Shown one piece after another: positions 17,055 to 26,312 of a stretch of 64,000 nucleotides of DNA. The translations under genes were made by a program, and so were the position numbers. Below the pieces are notes generated by a model, which was not told the DNA's origin, made no database searches, and was given only the letters and a program-made list of their open reading frames with translations. Numbering within the stretch: position 1 is the stretch's first letter; every line of letters begins with the position of its first letter. The DNA is taken from positions 971,740 to 1,035,739 of the forward strand of contig NZ_OY776488.1 in NCBI RefSeq assembly GCF_963675635.1. Reading direction: 5' to 3'. Origin of the DNA: an uncultured Pseudodesulfovibrio sp. (GTDB lineage Bacteria; Desulfobacterota; Desulfovibrionia; Desulfovibrionales; Desulfovibrionaceae).

Positions 17055-17876
17055 TTAGCCTTGCTCGGGAGGTTCAATTTTGATGGACCAGATCTGTCGC
17101 TCATCCGCTTCGAGTACAGTAAATCGTCGCGAATCCAACGTAAAGAATTCACCTTGCGCAGGGATGCGTCCTGCCATATCGGCGATATATCCACCAATGG
17201 AATCCACGTCCTCACTTTCAAGTTCAAGTGAACAACGTTCGCTGACTTCATCCAGAGGCACACGTCCGGAGACAACATATGCTCCGTCAGGTAGCTTCTG
17301 GATCTCAATGGGGCGTTCACTGTCATACTCGTCAGCTATTTCACCGACGATTTCTTCCAGAACGTCTTCCATGGTGACCATTCCCGATGTTCCACCGTAT
17401 TCGTCTTGTACGATGGACATGTGGAGTTTTTCCTTTTTGAGGATAGCTAAGACCTCATCCAGAGGGCATTCTTCATTCACAAAGAATGCCGGGCGCATGA
17501 GATCATCGACCGGAGAGTTGTCCATACCCTGCAGAAGTGGCTCCAAAAGATCCTTGGCATGCACAAGACCAAGTATATGATCCTTGGTCTCCTGAAAAAT
17601 TGGAATGCGGGAATGCGCTCCCTGATTGGCGATAAGATCGGCCACATCCTTGACCGTACTGCCGATTTCGGCACAGACCATATCTGTGCGCGGAACCATG
17701 ATTTCCCTGACCTGCTTTTCATTCAGTTCCAAAACGTTCAGCAGCATGGAGACTTCATCACTCTCAAGCTCACCGTCCGCTTTGGCATCGAGGATATGCT
17801 CCTCAATCTGCTGGCCATTCGTGCCGAATAGTTTTTTAAAAATGGTAAAAAACCGACTGTCAGATCCTTCGTCCAA
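17055..17876 (-). CDS. CorC/HlyC-family protein with paired CBS domains
   Basis: This 273-residue cytosolic protein has two CBS domains (about 65-185, 'IMVPRTDMVCAEIGSTVKDV', 'DDLMRPAFFVNEECPLDEVLAILKK') and a C-terminal CorC_HlyC domain ('YVVSGRVPLDEVSERCSLEL'). It lacks the membrane DUF21 domain. The family is linked to Mg/Co efflux, and corC-lnt adjacency is common in proteobacteria. The start is TTG at 17876, chosen because AAGGAG lies 8 bases upstream. It is the first gene of the corC-lnt-prfB-GGDEF-MinD run and has a good promoter candidate at 17959-17987. Confidence 0.88.
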   Translation of the reverse strand: MDEGSDSRFFTIFKKLFGTNGQQIEEHILDAKADGELESDEVSMLLNVLELNEKQVREIMVPRTDMVCAEIGSTVKDVADLIANQGAHSRIPIFQETKDHILGLVHAKDLLEPLLQGMDNSPVDDLMRPAFFVNEECPLDEVLAILKKEKLHMSIVQDEYGGTSGMVTMEDVLEEIVGEIADEYDSERPIEIQKLPDGAYVVSGRVPLDEVSERCSLELESEDVDSIGGYIADMAGRIPAQGEFFTLDSRRFTVLEADERQIWSIKIEPPEQG

Positions 17877-17958
17877 GATCAGACTCCTTGAGGTGGGTTT
17901 GTCAGTACATTGAATAAGGAATGAAACGACACAACTGCATCAAATCGCGTATTCTTTG

Positions 17959-17987
17959 TATTTAGACAGAGTGGCACCCCCTGTCAA
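17959..17987 (-). promoter_or_regulatory. Sigma-70-type promoter of the corC-lnt-prfB operon
   Basis: On the minus strand TTGACA (17987-17982) and TAAATA (17964-17959) are separated by exactly 17 bases, about 83 bases before the corC start. The spacer is bordered by GACAG and CTGTC, a short inverted repeat that might bind a regulator. Confidence 0.6.
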
Positions 17988-18008
17988 TACAACGAATGAA
18001 CGCTTTGG

Positions 18009-19892
18009 TTACAAGAGGCCGTTTTTTTTGAGATGAATTTCCAGACAAGTCAGTGCAGCTGGTGTAATGCCGGATATGCGTCCTGCCTGTCCCAGAGTCA
18101 TTGGCTGGATTGAGGACAGCTTTTCCACCACTTCACGAGTTAAACCGGAGATTTCAGAATATTCTAGATCCGCCGGTAAAATAACGTTTTCCATGGATTT
18201 TGATTTGGCAACAAGCTCTGTCTGCTTGACAAGATACCCTTCGTAACGAACTTGCGTTTCCGCTTCGCGCAAAACAACTTCATCCAGATCGGCAATGGGC
18301 GGATAAAAAACTTCCAATTGCTCGATTGTCATCTGGGGTTGACGCAGCAAAGCAGCCAGTTCAACGGCTTTCCCTGGAATTGAGGCTCCGATTTCCTGCA
18401 TTATCGCACGAGTTGGAGCATCGGGCCGAATTCGAAGCGTACGCAACGCTTCCAATGTGGATTGAAGCTGCTTTTGTTTAGCTGTAAATATTGACCAGTG
18501 CTCGTCGTCAACGAGACCGAGATCTCGACCAACTGGAGTCAACCGTTCGTCTGCATTTCCTTCACGAAGCAGCAGTCTGTGTTCGGCGCGTGAGGTAAAC
18601 ATGCGATACGGTTCTTCGGTCCCCTTGGTGACAAGATCATCCACAAGCACAGCCATATACGCCTGATCGCGCGAAAGCAGAAAAGGTTCACGACCAAGGA
18701 GTCTATTGGAAGCGTTGATCGCGGCCCAGAGTCCCTGCGCTGCGGCTTCCTCATAACCGGAAGTTCCGTTGATTTGTCCAGCGAAGTAGAGTCCTGCCAC
18801 ATGTTTCGTCTCAAGTGTGGGCTTAAGCTGTGTTGGTGGAGCAAAGTCATATTCAATAGCGTAGCCTGGACGGACGATTTGTGCGTTTTCCAACCCGACA
18901 ATCGCGGCGACCATTTTTTTCTGCACGTCGAAAGGAAGACTGGTCGGAATACCACTTGGATACATCTCGGGACTATCCAGTCCTTCCGGTTCCACGAAAA
19001 TCTGATGGCGATCCTTTTCTGGGAAACGGGCGACCTTGTCCTCAATGGAAGGGCAGTACCGTGCGCCGGTACCCTCAATGATCCCTGTGAACATCGGGGA
19101 CCGGTCAAAACCGGACCGGATCGCCTCGTGTGCCTGTTCATTGGTATACGTCAGGTAACACGGCACCTGCGGCATGGGCACCGTCGTGTTCCGAAAACTG
19201 AACGGAATCGGCGGATCATCGCCAGGCTGTATCTGCATGACATCGAAATTGATGGAATCTTTCAAAAGTCTCGGTGTAGTACCAGTCTTGAGACGACCCA
19301 AGTCAAAGCCCAGTTCACGTAGATTGTCAGACAATTGATTCGAGGCCGGATCGCCCATACGACCGCCCTTGATATTTTCCAGGCCGATATGCATGAGACC
19401 ACGCAAAAATGTTCCGGTAGTCAGCAATACAGCCCTGGAAGACAGTTCCTCACCAAGTTCAGTACGCACTCCACAAGCGCGTCCTTCCTTGGTGAGCACG
19501 GCTGCACCAGTGTCCTGAAACACCCAGAGGTTATCCTGAGAGAAAATGGATTTCTGGACAACGCGCATGTATTCCACGCGATCAATCTGAGCACGACTGG
19601 ACCGGACAGCCGGTCCCTTGCGGGTGTTGAGGATGCGAAACTGGATGCCGGCGGCATCAGCCCACAACCCCATCATACCGCCAAGTGCGTCAATTTCCTT
19701 GACCATATGCCCTTTGGCCAACCCGCCAATGGCAGGGTTACAGGACAGATGACCGATCCGATCCGCATTGATCGTCAAAAGCAGCGTTTTGAGACCAAGA
19801 CGGGAAGCTGCCATGGCGGCTTCACAACCGGCATGGCCCGCTCCCACGACAATAAGATCGAATTGGTTTGGAAATGGGGATTTGCGCTGCAT
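18009..19892 (-). CDS. mnmG: tRNA uridine-5-carboxymethylaminomethyl modification enzyme
   Basis: MnmG (GidA) with MnmE modifies U34 of several tRNAs, using FAD, NADH and a methylene-folate donor. The 627 residues match the family length. The FAD-binding '[19 protein letters not shown]' is at the N-terminus, followed by '[24 protein letters not shown]' and the C-terminal 'YEGYLVKQ', with '[20 protein letters not shown]' at the end. GGAAGG precedes the ATG. mnmE is not in the window. Confidence 0.97.
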   Translation of the reverse strand: MQRKSPFPNQFDLIVVGAGHAGCEAAMAASRLGLKTLLLTINADRIGHLSCNPAIGGLAKGHMVKEIDALGGMMGLWADAAGIQFRILNTRKGPAVRSSRAQIDRVEYMRVVQKSIFSQDNLWVFQDTGAAVLTKEGRACGVRTELGEELSSRAVLLTTGTFLRGLMHIGLENIKGGRMGDPASNQLSDNLRELGFDLGRLKTGTTPRLLKDSINFDVMQIQPGDDPPIPFSFRNTTVPMPQVPCYLTYTNEQAHEAIRSGFDRSPMFTGIIEGTGARYCPSIEDKVARFPEKDRHQIFVEPEGLDSPEMYPSGIPTSLPFDVQKKMVAAIVGLENAQIVRPGYAIEYDFAPPTQLKPTLETKHVAGLYFAGQINGTSGYEEAAAQGLWAAINASNRLLGREPFLLSRDQAYMAVLVDDLVTKGTEEPYRMFTSRAEHRLLLREGNADERLTPVGRDLGLVDDEHWSIFTAKQKQLQSTLEALRTLRIRPDAPTRAIMQEIGASIPGKAVELAALLRQPQMTIEQLEVFYPPIADLDEVVLREAETQVRYEGYLVKQTELVAKSKSMENVILPADLEYSEISGLTREVVEKLSSIQPMTLGQAGRISGITPAALTCLEIHLKKNGLL

Positions 19893-19909
19893 TTGCCTTC
19901 CGTGACCTT

Positions 19910-21133
19910 CTATTGAGTCAAGAGGATGTCACCAATGACTTTGGCATCATTGATGGTGTTCTTGATTGAAGCCCATTCATTCGGCTGATGAGCACAATGA
20001 TTCAGAGTAGCCCAGACAACAGCCTGGTACTCTTTACGACGCAGGAAGGCGGCAACAGTCCCACCGCCAACACCGACAGTACGGGGGGTGTTGTTGTAAA
20101 TCTTTTTAACGGACCGGATAACCTTGACAACAATTTCGCTGTCAACAGGAGTAGCTGGAGCAGCCTTCTCAGCCTGAACCGTTTCGTAAGAAATGGTCAC
20201 ACCATGCGCTTTTTCCACCTCAGAACCGAAGCCTCTGATGGTCTTCAGGATCTCTTCGACATCATATTCAGGCATGACGCGGCTATCGATATAAAATACA
20301 TCACGACCGGGAAGGGTGTTGATATTGGCCACGTTTGCTTCTTTCATGGTGGGCTGAAACGTGGAACGGGGCGGATCATAGATCGGATTCTCGGCATCGT
20401 AGATGGTTTCCAGCTCCTTGATCCGAAGAATGAAGTCGGAAGCAGCAACGAGCGAGTTGACCCCCTGATACGGAGTGGAAGCATGGCACTGCTTACCTTC
20501 GACAATAACCTTGAGCCAGAACATGGATTTTTCTGCAACTTCAACCATCTCTGAAGAGGGTTCGCCGAAATCAGGAATCAAAAAATGGTCTTCTTTGGCA
20601 AATATGTCTTCATGTTCGTTGACCAGATACTCAAGGCCAAAACCGCTGCCGGTTTCTTCATCAGCTACGAAGATCATTCCGTAATTGATTTCAGGAGTAA
20701 TCTTAAGGTCCAGAAGTGCCTGCGCAGTCAGGATCGAGGAAACAATACCCTGCTGATTGTCTTCAACACCGCGACCGATAATTTTGTCACCATCACGAAC
20801 CAGAGTATAGGGATCAGTGTCCCAGAGGGAGAGGTCGCCCGGAGGAACAATATCAATGTGTGAGATAACCCATAAGGTCTTTTCCGTGTTTTTACCGGGA
20901 ATCATCGCTACAATATTCGGACGATACCCGCAGGATACATCATTGGCGGGAGCATTGTATTCTCGGATATCATCAATACCCATGGATTTGAGGTGAGCGA
21001 TCAGATAATCGGCCTTATCTTTCTCACCATCACCACCATTCATGGGGCCAAGAGCAGGGATGGCTGTGAGCTTGGTTTGCAGTTCGACAACGGCTTCAGA
21101 CTGTTTGTCCAGTTCGGAAAAGAAAGCATCCAT
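19910..21133 (-). CDS. M20-family metallopeptidase
   Basis: This is a zinc peptidase or deacylase of the M20 group (dipeptidase/DapE/ArgE relatives). The start at 21133 has GGAGG upstream, giving 407 residues. Metal ligands are seen in '[22 protein letters not shown]' and '[15 protein letters not shown]', and the catalytic Glu pair in '[15 protein letters not shown]'. The dimerisation domain lies in the middle. Its real substrate is unknown; the length and motifs fit the M20 group annotated as diaminopropionate or dipeptide hydrolases in Desulfovibrio. Confidence 0.88.
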   Translation of the reverse strand: MDAFFSELDKQSEAVVELQTKLTAIPALGPMNGGDGEKDKADYLIAHLKSMGIDDIREYNAPANDVSCGYRPNIVAMIPGKNTEKTLWVISHIDIVPPGDLSLWDTDPYTLVRDGDKIIGRGVEDNQQGIVSSILTAQALLDLKITPEINYGMIFVADEETGSGFGLEYLVNEHEDIFAKEDHFLIPDFGEPSSEMVEVAEKSMFWLKVIVEGKQCHASTPYQGVNSLVAASDFILRIKELETIYDAENPIYDPPRSTFQPTMKEANVANINTLPGRDVFYIDSRVMPEYDVEEILKTIRGFGSEVEKAHGVTISYETVQAEKAAPATPVDSEIVVKVIRSVKKIYNNTPRTVGVGGGTVAAFLRRKEYQAVVWATLNHCAHQPNEWASIKNTINDAKVIGDILLTQ

Positions 21134-21197
21134 GTGGGGCCTCCGGTTCATTTTCAATAAAAATAGCCAAATATACGATTCATACAAACAAAAAAAA

Positions 21198-21216
21198 GGC
21201 GGGGACTTGCCCCGCC
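21198..21216 (-). terminator. Intrinsic terminator of the PxxKW gene
   Basis: GGCGGGG and CCCCGCC form a 7-bp GC stem with a 5-base loop flanked by A and T runs. On the minus strand it lies directly after the stop at 21235. Confidence 0.88.
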
Positions 21217-21234
21217 TTTTTTAAAAACTGTAGC

Positions 21235-21522
21235 CTAGCGGCCGCGTGCAGCGCGCTTGGAAGCTTTCAGCGGGTTGACCTTGACCTTGCCGGTCTTGTC
21301 AACTTCTGCGCGAGCATGAGTAGCGAAGTTGCAAACCCCTTTGCTCCACTTAATTGAGGGTTGTGCATAAGTCGGGCAGTATGTGTTGTCTTCAAAGGTA
21401 ACAACACGATCACAACCTTCACACTGATCAACAACGGGTTCCATGATAACGCCCTTGTAAGTCAGACCTGCATCGGTCTTGACAGCGCCTTCCAGGGAAA
21501 CGGTAACATTCTTTTTGGCCAT
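21235..21522 (-). CDS. PxxKW family cysteine-rich protein
   Basis: This small protein has 95 residues and no known biochemical function. Four cysteines occur as C-x2-C ('DQCEGCDRVV'), one in 'YCPTYAQPSIKW' and one in 'GVCNFATHA'. They could bind a metal or be redox-active. The P-S-I-K-W stretch is the family signature. The lysine/arginine-rich C-terminus ('KASKRAARGR') suggests nucleic-acid contact, though this is only inference. AGGAGG precedes the start, and it has its own promoter candidate and terminator, so it is monocistronic and likely well expressed. Confidence 0.88.
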   Translation of the reverse strand: MAKKNVTVSLEGAVKTDAGLTYKGVIMEPVVDQCEGCDRVVTFEDNTYCPTYAQPSIKWSKGVCNFATHARAEVDKTGKVKVNPLKASKRAARGR

Positions 21523-21603
21523 TTCGTGCCTTCCTCCTAAAAATAATGCGGCTCACAGGATGCCAGCGGCATAAAAATTATCATATTAATGCAAGAGCAG
21601 AAT

Positions 21604-21633
21604 TCGATATGCACCCAGGGTGGGTGTTGTCAA
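21604..21633 (-). promoter_or_regulatory. Promoter candidate for the PxxKW gene
   Basis: On the minus strand TTGACA (21633-21628) is followed after 18 bases by TATCGA. The spacer holds the inverted repeat CACCC-T-GGGTG, a possible operator. Confidence 0.45.
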
Positions 21634-21651
21634 GTTTTTTACAGTTTTTTT

Positions 21652-23001
21652 TTATTTTTTCGCTTTTGATTGAACCCATTGAATAGCGTGAAAAGCCTTG
21701 TCTTTCAAGGCCTGCACGTCAATAGTCCTGAAATCACCGTAGAGATAGAGAATTTCTCCGGCGACCATGGTCATACACACTTCCATACCCGTTGCCGCAT
21801 AGACGGCATGGGAGACAGGAGAAAACATAGGCATGAGATTAGGGAAGCCTAGATCAAGTGCCACCATGTCCGCAGGACAACCAGCTTCAATACGTCCCAG
21901 TTCAGGCCAGCCGAGACATCGGGCCGAATTCACAGTCGCCATATCAAGCGCTGTCTGGGCGTTTACAGCCGAAGCATCATCATGACGGACCTTACCGACA
22001 AGTGCTGCGAGGGCCATATCACGAAACATATTGAGCTGATTGTTGCTGGATGCGCCGTCTGTCCCCAGACCGACAACAACGCCGGCATCCAACATTTTCT
22101 GTATCGGCGATATACCGGAACAGAGTTTTAAATTGGAAGCGGGGTTATGAACCACGTTTACGCCATTTTCCGCAAGAACGGCGATCTCATCGTCTGTTAC
22201 ATCAACACAATGATGAAGCGTGGTACGCGGCGTCAGCAAATCAAGAGAACGGAGCAGTTCTACAGGGCGCTTGCCAAATTTCCCAAGGCATACCGAGGTC
22301 TCTACAGAGGACTCTGCCAGATGCACCTGCCAGGGTATGTCCAGTTCTGTAGCCAATTCAAAGCTGGCCTGTAATTCATCAGGATTGACGGTAAAAGCAG
22401 CGTGAGGTGTGACTGCAGTTCGAATTCGCTCATTTCCTTCATACCGGGCTTTCAATGCACGAATCGTATCCCAACAATCATCCGCAGTTGGAAAATGCGG
22501 AGAAGGGAAATGGAAGAATCCTTCACCGAGAACCGCACGCAACCCTGCGGCATGAGCGGTGTCTCCTGTGACATATTCGTGGAAATACCCATTCAGAAAG
22601 GCAGTGCAGCCGGTCCTGATCAGCTCACAACAACCAATTTCTGCTCCTATTGCGAGCATTGCATCGGTCAATTGAAATTCTACGGGCCATATATGGTCTT
22701 CAAGCCACTGCATGAGGGGAAGATCGTCAGCATATCCACGAAAGAGTGTCATCGGCAGATGAGTATGCCCATTGACAAGACCCGGTATGAGCATCTTGCC
22801 AGCCAGATCCAGCCGTTGGACTGGCTGGTATTTGGCATCCAAAGTCTCATACCCGCCAACTTCGACTATAAGTCCATCGGTGACAGCCACGCCTGCCCCT
22901 GCAATTACTCGACGATCAACATCCTGTGTAACAACAACATCCGCCCGGACAAGCTGATCGCATTCTGTCAGAGCGGAGGGAGCGGTTTGTTTCTGATTCA
23001 T
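21652..23001 (-). CDS. mtaD: Amidohydrolase, 5'-deoxyadenosine / MTA / SAH deaminase type
   Basis: The enzyme likely deaminates the adenine ring of 5'-deoxyadenosine, methylthioadenosine or S-adenosylhomocysteine, all by-products of SAM chemistry. It has 449 residues with the metal HxH in 'LVNGHTHLPMTLFRGYADD', then 'TPHAAFTVN', 'WQVHLAESSVE' and 'GLGTDGASSNNQLNMFRD'. It is followed upstream by mtnP and apt on the same strand with gaps of only 5 and 14 bases, so the three probably form a salvage operon. Exact substrate preference cannot be read from sequence. Confidence 0.88.
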   Translation of the reverse strand: MNQKQTAPSALTECDQLVRADVVVTQDVDRRVIAGAGVAVTDGLIVEVGGYETLDAKYQPVQRLDLAGKMLIPGLVNGHTHLPMTLFRGYADDLPLMQWLEDHIWPVEFQLTDAMLAIGAEIGCCELIRTGCTAFLNGYFHEYVTGDTAHAAGLRAVLGEGFFHFPSPHFPTADDCWDTIRALKARYEGNERIRTAVTPHAAFTVNPDELQASFELATELDIPWQVHLAESSVETSVCLGKFGKRPVELLRSLDLLTPRTTLHHCVDVTDDEIAVLAENGVNVVHNPASNLKLCSGISPIQKMLDAGVVVGLGTDGASSNNQLNMFRDMALAALVGKVRHDDASAVNAQTALDMATVNSARCLGWPELGRIEAGCPADMVALDLGFPNLMPMFSPVSHAVYAATGMEVCMTMVAGEILYLYGDFRTIDVQALKDKAFHAIQWVQSKAKK

Positions 23002-23006
23002 TGCTA

Positions 23007-23756
23007 TTAATCGATACGTTTGATGACTTCAACAAGCAGAGAAGTGACTTTCTCCACATTGCCCTGAAAAACTTCCAGAATTTCCTCCCATGTAACAGGG
23101 GCTTCATCGGTTTTCCAACAGTCATAATCTGTCGACATTGCTACTGCGGCGTAGGGTATACCAGCTTCGTTAGCCAGTATGCATTCTGGGGCGACAGACA
23201 TGTTAATGACATCGGCCCCCCACATACGGAACATGTTGGACTCCGCCCGAGTCGAAAAACGGGAACCTTCTATGGTAATAACAGTCCCATTCTTGTGATG
23301 AGTCAGCTCAAGAGAATCGCACGCCTGATTGAAGAGTCCGCGTAGATGGCCGTCAAACGGGTCGGCCATCCCTGTATGCACTGCGCCATGTGGTTCAAAC
23401 TCTTCATAAAAAGAGACAGGGCGGCGACGGGTGAAGTCAATAAACTGATCCAGAATGACAAGATGCCCCCGATCAATCTCTGCCCGGAGAGACCCGCAGG
23501 CGGTCGTCGCGAGAATCAGCGTACAACCAGCATCTTTCAACGCCTGAATATTTGCGCGGTAGTTAACGAACGTGGGCGGAATAGTGTGTTCGCGGCCATG
23601 ACGTGCAAGCAGAACGACTTCCTTGCCTGCAATAGTTCCCACCTTGAGAGGAGAGGAGGGGACGCCAAAAGATGTTTCCACCTTGAGATCGTGTGCATCC
23701 TGCATGAGGTCCGGGTTATCAAGCCCACTTCCGCCAATAATTCCTATCTTAGTCAT
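23007..23756 (-). CDS. mtnP: S-methyl-5'-thioadenosine/nucleoside phosphorylase
   Basis: This phosphorylase splits methylthioadenosine, or its deaminated inosine form, into base and sugar phosphate. The 249 residues begin with the phosphate-binding 'GIIGGSGLDNPDL', followed by 'LARHGREHTIPPTFVNYRAN' and 'IEGSRFSTRAESNMFRMWGADVINMS'. With an upstream-acting deaminase in the same operon, the real substrate may be methylthioinosine. AGAAGG precedes the ATG. Confidence 0.92.
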   Translation of the reverse strand: MTKIGIIGGSGLDNPDLMQDAHDLKVETSFGVPSSPLKVGTIAGKEVVLLARHGREHTIPPTFVNYRANIQALKDAGCTLILATTACGSLRAEIDRGHLVILDQFIDFTRRRPVSFYEEFEPHGAVHTGMADPFDGHLRGLFNQACDSLELTHHKNGTVITIEGSRFSTRAESNMFRMWGADVINMSVAPECILANEAGIPYAAVAMSTDYDCWKTDEAPVTWEEILEVFQGNVEKVTSLLVEVIKRID

Positions 23757-23770
23757 GATCTGTCCTTCTA

Positions 23771-24289
23771 CTATACTTCAATGAGGAAATCATGAGCCAC
23801 GCCGGCGGCTTTCATAACCTTATCACCATCGAGGAATCCGAGCTGAATGACAAAGCCGCAGCCGACAATGTCTCCGCCCGCTTCCTTGATGAGCTGAACC
23901 ATACCTTCCGCGGTGCCACCTGTCGCCAACAGGTCATCAATCATTAAGACTTTGTCACCTCGGTTAATGGCGTCAACATGCATGCAAAGGGTGTCCGAAC
24001 CGTATTCAAGGTCATATGTAACACAACGATTTTTGTATGGAAGCTTGCCTGGTTTGCGAACCGGGATGAAAGGAATCCCCATCCTCAAGGCCAACGGCGC
24101 TCCGAAAATGAAACCGCGTGCATCGGCTGCCACGATTTTGTCGGCACCGCAATTTTTGTACTTCTCGTACAGTTGATCCATGACAAATTTAAAAGCTTTC
24201 GGATCACTGAGAATGGGCGTTATATCATAAAAGGTGATGCCTTTTTTCGGATAGTCGGGAATGTCTCTTACATAGTGGCGCAAATTCAT
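23771..24289 (-). CDS. apt: Adenine phosphoribosyltransferase
   Basis: Apt converts adenine and PRPP to AMP. It has 172 residues, the usual length, with the PRPP-binding motif 'VLMIDDLLATGGTAEGMV' and the N-terminal 'RDIPDYPKKGITFYDITPIL'. AGGAGG lies before the ATG at 24289. It heads the apt-mtnP-mtaD operon and is divergent from rsmA. Confidence 0.96.
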   Translation of the reverse strand: MNLRHYVRDIPDYPKKGITFYDITPILSDPKAFKFVMDQLYEKYKNCGADKIVAADARGFIFGAPLALRMGIPFIPVRKPGKLPYKNRCVTYDLEYGSDTLCMHVDAINRGDKVLMIDDLLATGGTAEGMVQLIKEAGGDIVGCGFVIQLGFLDGDKVMKAAGVAHDFLIEV

Positions 24290-24403
24290 AAAATCCTCCT
24301 AAAAAATAGATAACGAAGTCTCATACGTTTTGATTTTATATGGTGTCAATGATGTTGCCAGATAAATGGTGTTCCGCTATCCATGTGCACATGGAGAGAA
24401 TAC

Positions 24404-25186
24404 ATGTCTGACGAATTGCAAAAACACAGGGCCAAGAAAAGTCTGGGACAGAATTTTCTTAAAGATCAAAACATCTGTCGAAAGATCGTGGACGCCATTG
24501 ATCCGACAGAAAATGACTATATTATAGAAATTGGACCAGGGCGTGGTGCCTTGACGGAATTTCTCGTGGAAACGGGTGCACGCAAGCTTGTCGCCCTGGA
24601 AATGGATGATGAACTGGCACGGCGTCTTGATGAAAGATGGCCGCATCTGGAAGTCATTCGAATGGATGCGCTTAAATTCCCCTGGGAATCCCTGAACGAA
24701 GGTCCATGCAAGATCATTGGCAACCTGCCATACAATGTCGGCTCGAAACTCATTTGGGACATTGTCAGCAGAGTGAAAACGCTGGAAAGGGCGGTTTTCA
24801 TGGTGCAACATGAAGTTGCAACACGGTTGACGGCAGAACCGGGGTGCAAGGCTTTTGGCGGCCTGACCGCGTGGGTGAATAATTTCTGTACGACAACATA
24901 TCTGTTCAAGGTGCCGCCCACTGTCTTCCGTCCACAGCCCAAAGTCGACTCGGCTGTCGTGCGCTTCACCCCGTTGCCAGTCGAAAAATGGCCTGCCGCC
25001 CCGGACAAGCTTTCCGAACTGATCAAGATTCTCTTTCAGCAGCGTCGCAAGCAAATTTCAACCATTTTGAAGAAACGATGGAATCAATCCATCGAAGAAT
25101 GGTTTGAATCGGAAGGCATCAGCCCAAAGATTCGCCCGGAAAATTTGACACCAAAACAATTTTCCAGCCTCTCAGAACGACTTTAG
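24404..25186 (+). CDS. rsmA: 16S rRNA dimethyladenosine transferase
   Basis: RsmA (KsgA) dimethylates two adjacent adenines in helix 45 of 16S rRNA. The start at 24404 has GGAGAG upstream, giving 260 residues. The SAM site is 'IEIGPGRGALTEFLV', and the catalytic 'NLPYNVGSKLIW' and 'KSLGQNFLKD' motifs are present. Ends before a 274-base gap to HU. Confidence 0.96.
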   Translation: MSDELQKHRAKKSLGQNFLKDQNICRKIVDAIDPTENDYIIEIGPGRGALTEFLVETGARKLVALEMDDELARRLDERWPHLEVIRMDALKFPWESLNEGPCKIIGNLPYNVGSKLIWDIVSRVKTLERAVFMVQHEVATRLTAEPGCKAFGGLTAWVNNFCTTTYLFKVPPTVFRPQPKVDSAVVRFTPLPVEKWPAAPDKLSELIKILFQQRRKQISTILKKRWNQSIEEWFESEGISPKIRPENLTPKQFSSLSERL

Positions 25187-25378
25187 TTCATTTTTTCACA
25201 ACAAATGGGCCTTTCCCTATTGACTTGAGAGGGAAAATGCTGTTTCTGATTTAAATTGTTGCGTTTAAAATACCTAGAAACCTTGATAGGACATAGGGTT
25301 TTTCGCAGTTTTTAACCGCCTGGACTGGACACAAACAAAAAGTTCATTTAAAGGCGGAGGGGTGAGTTGTTGAAGGAA

Positions 25379-25416
25379 AAAAGTGCAAGTGCAATTTGAG
25401 CACTAGCAGCACTTTT
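25379..25416 (+). other. Nested stem-loop in the HU leader
   Basis: AAAAGTGC pairs with GCACTTTT (8 bp), enclosing AGTGC/GCACT (5 bp) with a 7-base loop; an asymmetric bulge (A against AGCA) separates the stems. It ends about 30 bases before the HU Shine-Dalgarno. It may act as an mRNA stability or translation-control element. The rest of the gap from 25187 shows nothing firm. Confidence 0.4.
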
Positions 25417-25460
25417 ACCCAGATACGTAAAGGAATTATTTCATTGAGGAGGAAGGACAG

Positions 25461-25733
25461 ATGACAAAGGCTGAATTGGTTGTCAAAATCGCAGAGAAAG
25501 CCAACCTGACTAAAGCAAATGCAGAACGCGCTCTGAATGCTTTTCTGGAGACTGTCGAAGGTACTCTGGTCAAGGACGGCAAGCTGACCCTGACTGGTTT
25601 CGGCACCTTCGTTGTTGAAGAACGTAAGGCTCGTGTTGGTCGTAATCCCCGCACTGGCGACGAAATCAAGATACCGGCCACCAAGGTCGTCAAATTCCGT
25701 CCCGGCAAGGTCCTCAAGGACGCCGTTAAATAA
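25461..25733 (+). CDS. DNA-binding protein HU
   Basis: This 90-residue nucleoid protein begins with 'MTKAELVVKIAEKANLTKANAERALNAF'-type helices and has the signature 'GFGTFVVEERKARVGRNPRTGDEI' and the DNA-arm end 'VVKFRPGKVLKDAV'. GAGGAGG precedes the ATG. It is more HU-like than the copy at 12348-12623. A 57-residue membrane protein is encoded 15 bases downstream. Confidence 0.95.
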   Translation: MTKAELVVKIAEKANLTKANAERALNAFLETVEGTLVKDGKLTLTGFGTFVVEERKARVGRNPRTGDEIKIPATKVVKFRPGKVLKDAVK

Positions 25734-25748
25734 TTTGGAGACAATTCT

Positions 25749-25922
25749 ATGATGATTCATGGTGAAACCGTTCATAGCCCGCTCTTTCAGGATCTGCCCT
25801 GGTGGATGCCCGACCATTTCGTGTTTTTCGGCGTCCTGTATGCCGTTCTCGGCGTCATCGGCATTGCTTTGGCTGTCACTGTCCTTCAGTCTTTGCGTGA
25901 TGCAAAAAAAGCTGAACACTAA
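25749..25922 (+). CDS. Small single-pass membrane protein downstream of HU
   Basis: This short gene codes for 57 residues from ATG 25749 (another ATG is the next codon). A GGAG lies 8 bases upstream. The N-terminal part is soluble and aromatic ('DLPWWMPDHFVFFG'), then one hydrophobic helix (about 28-47, 'YAVLGVIGIALAVTVLQSL') and a charged tail ('RDAKKAEH'). It lies in the HU transcript before a strong terminator. I recognise no family. Confidence 0.75.
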   Translation: MMIHGETVHSPLFQDLPWWMPDHFVFFGVLYAVLGVIGIALAVTVLQSLRDAKKAEH

Positions 25923-25943
25923 AAAATTGATTTTTATTTAAAT

Positions 25944-25988
25944 AGAGACAAAGGCCTGTCGAGAAAAAAACGACAGGCCTTTGTCTCT
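25944..25988 (+). terminator. Long inverted-repeat terminator after the HU unit
   Basis: AGAGACAAAGGCCTGTCG and its perfect 18-base complement are separated by 9 bases of mainly A. The inner part, AAAGGCCTGTCG/CGACAGGCCTTT, gives a classic terminator stem. Confidence 0.85.
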
Positions 25989-26109
25989 GTTGTGTGCACA
26001 GATTTTTTATATTTATCTGTTGCAATCCAATTTTGATACGTATATGTAGTATCTCTTATTTCGCTCGCCCGCCAAAGGCGCGGGCAGTTCACCGAGGAGG
26101 TGATTTACT

Positions 26110-26310
26110 TTGCCGGGTGTTTACTTTGACGAAAACGACAACTTCGACATTTCTCTGCGCCGCTTCAAGAAGCAGGTTGAGAAAGCCGGAATTTTGTCCG
26201 AGCTGAAAAAACGTCAGCACTACGAAAAGCCCAGCGTGCAGAAGAAGAAAAAGAAAGCTGCCGCTAAGAAAAGACTTGCTAAAAAAATGCGTAAAATTCG
26301 CAGCATGTAG
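26110..26310 (+). CDS. rpsU: 30S ribosomal protein S21
   Basis: S21 has 66 residues. The start is TTG at 26110, set by AGGAGG 7 bases before it and by the protein beginning '[21 protein letters not shown]'. The basic C-terminus '[22 protein letters not shown]' is typical. It is the first gene of the macromolecular-synthesis operon rpsU-yqeY-mutS2-dnaG-rpoD. The use of TTG may limit its translation relative to downstream genes. Confidence 0.95.
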   Translation: MPGVYFDENDNFDISLRRFKKQVEKAGILSELKKRQHYEKPSVQKKKKKAAAKKRLAKKMRKIRSM

Positions 26311-26312
26311 TT

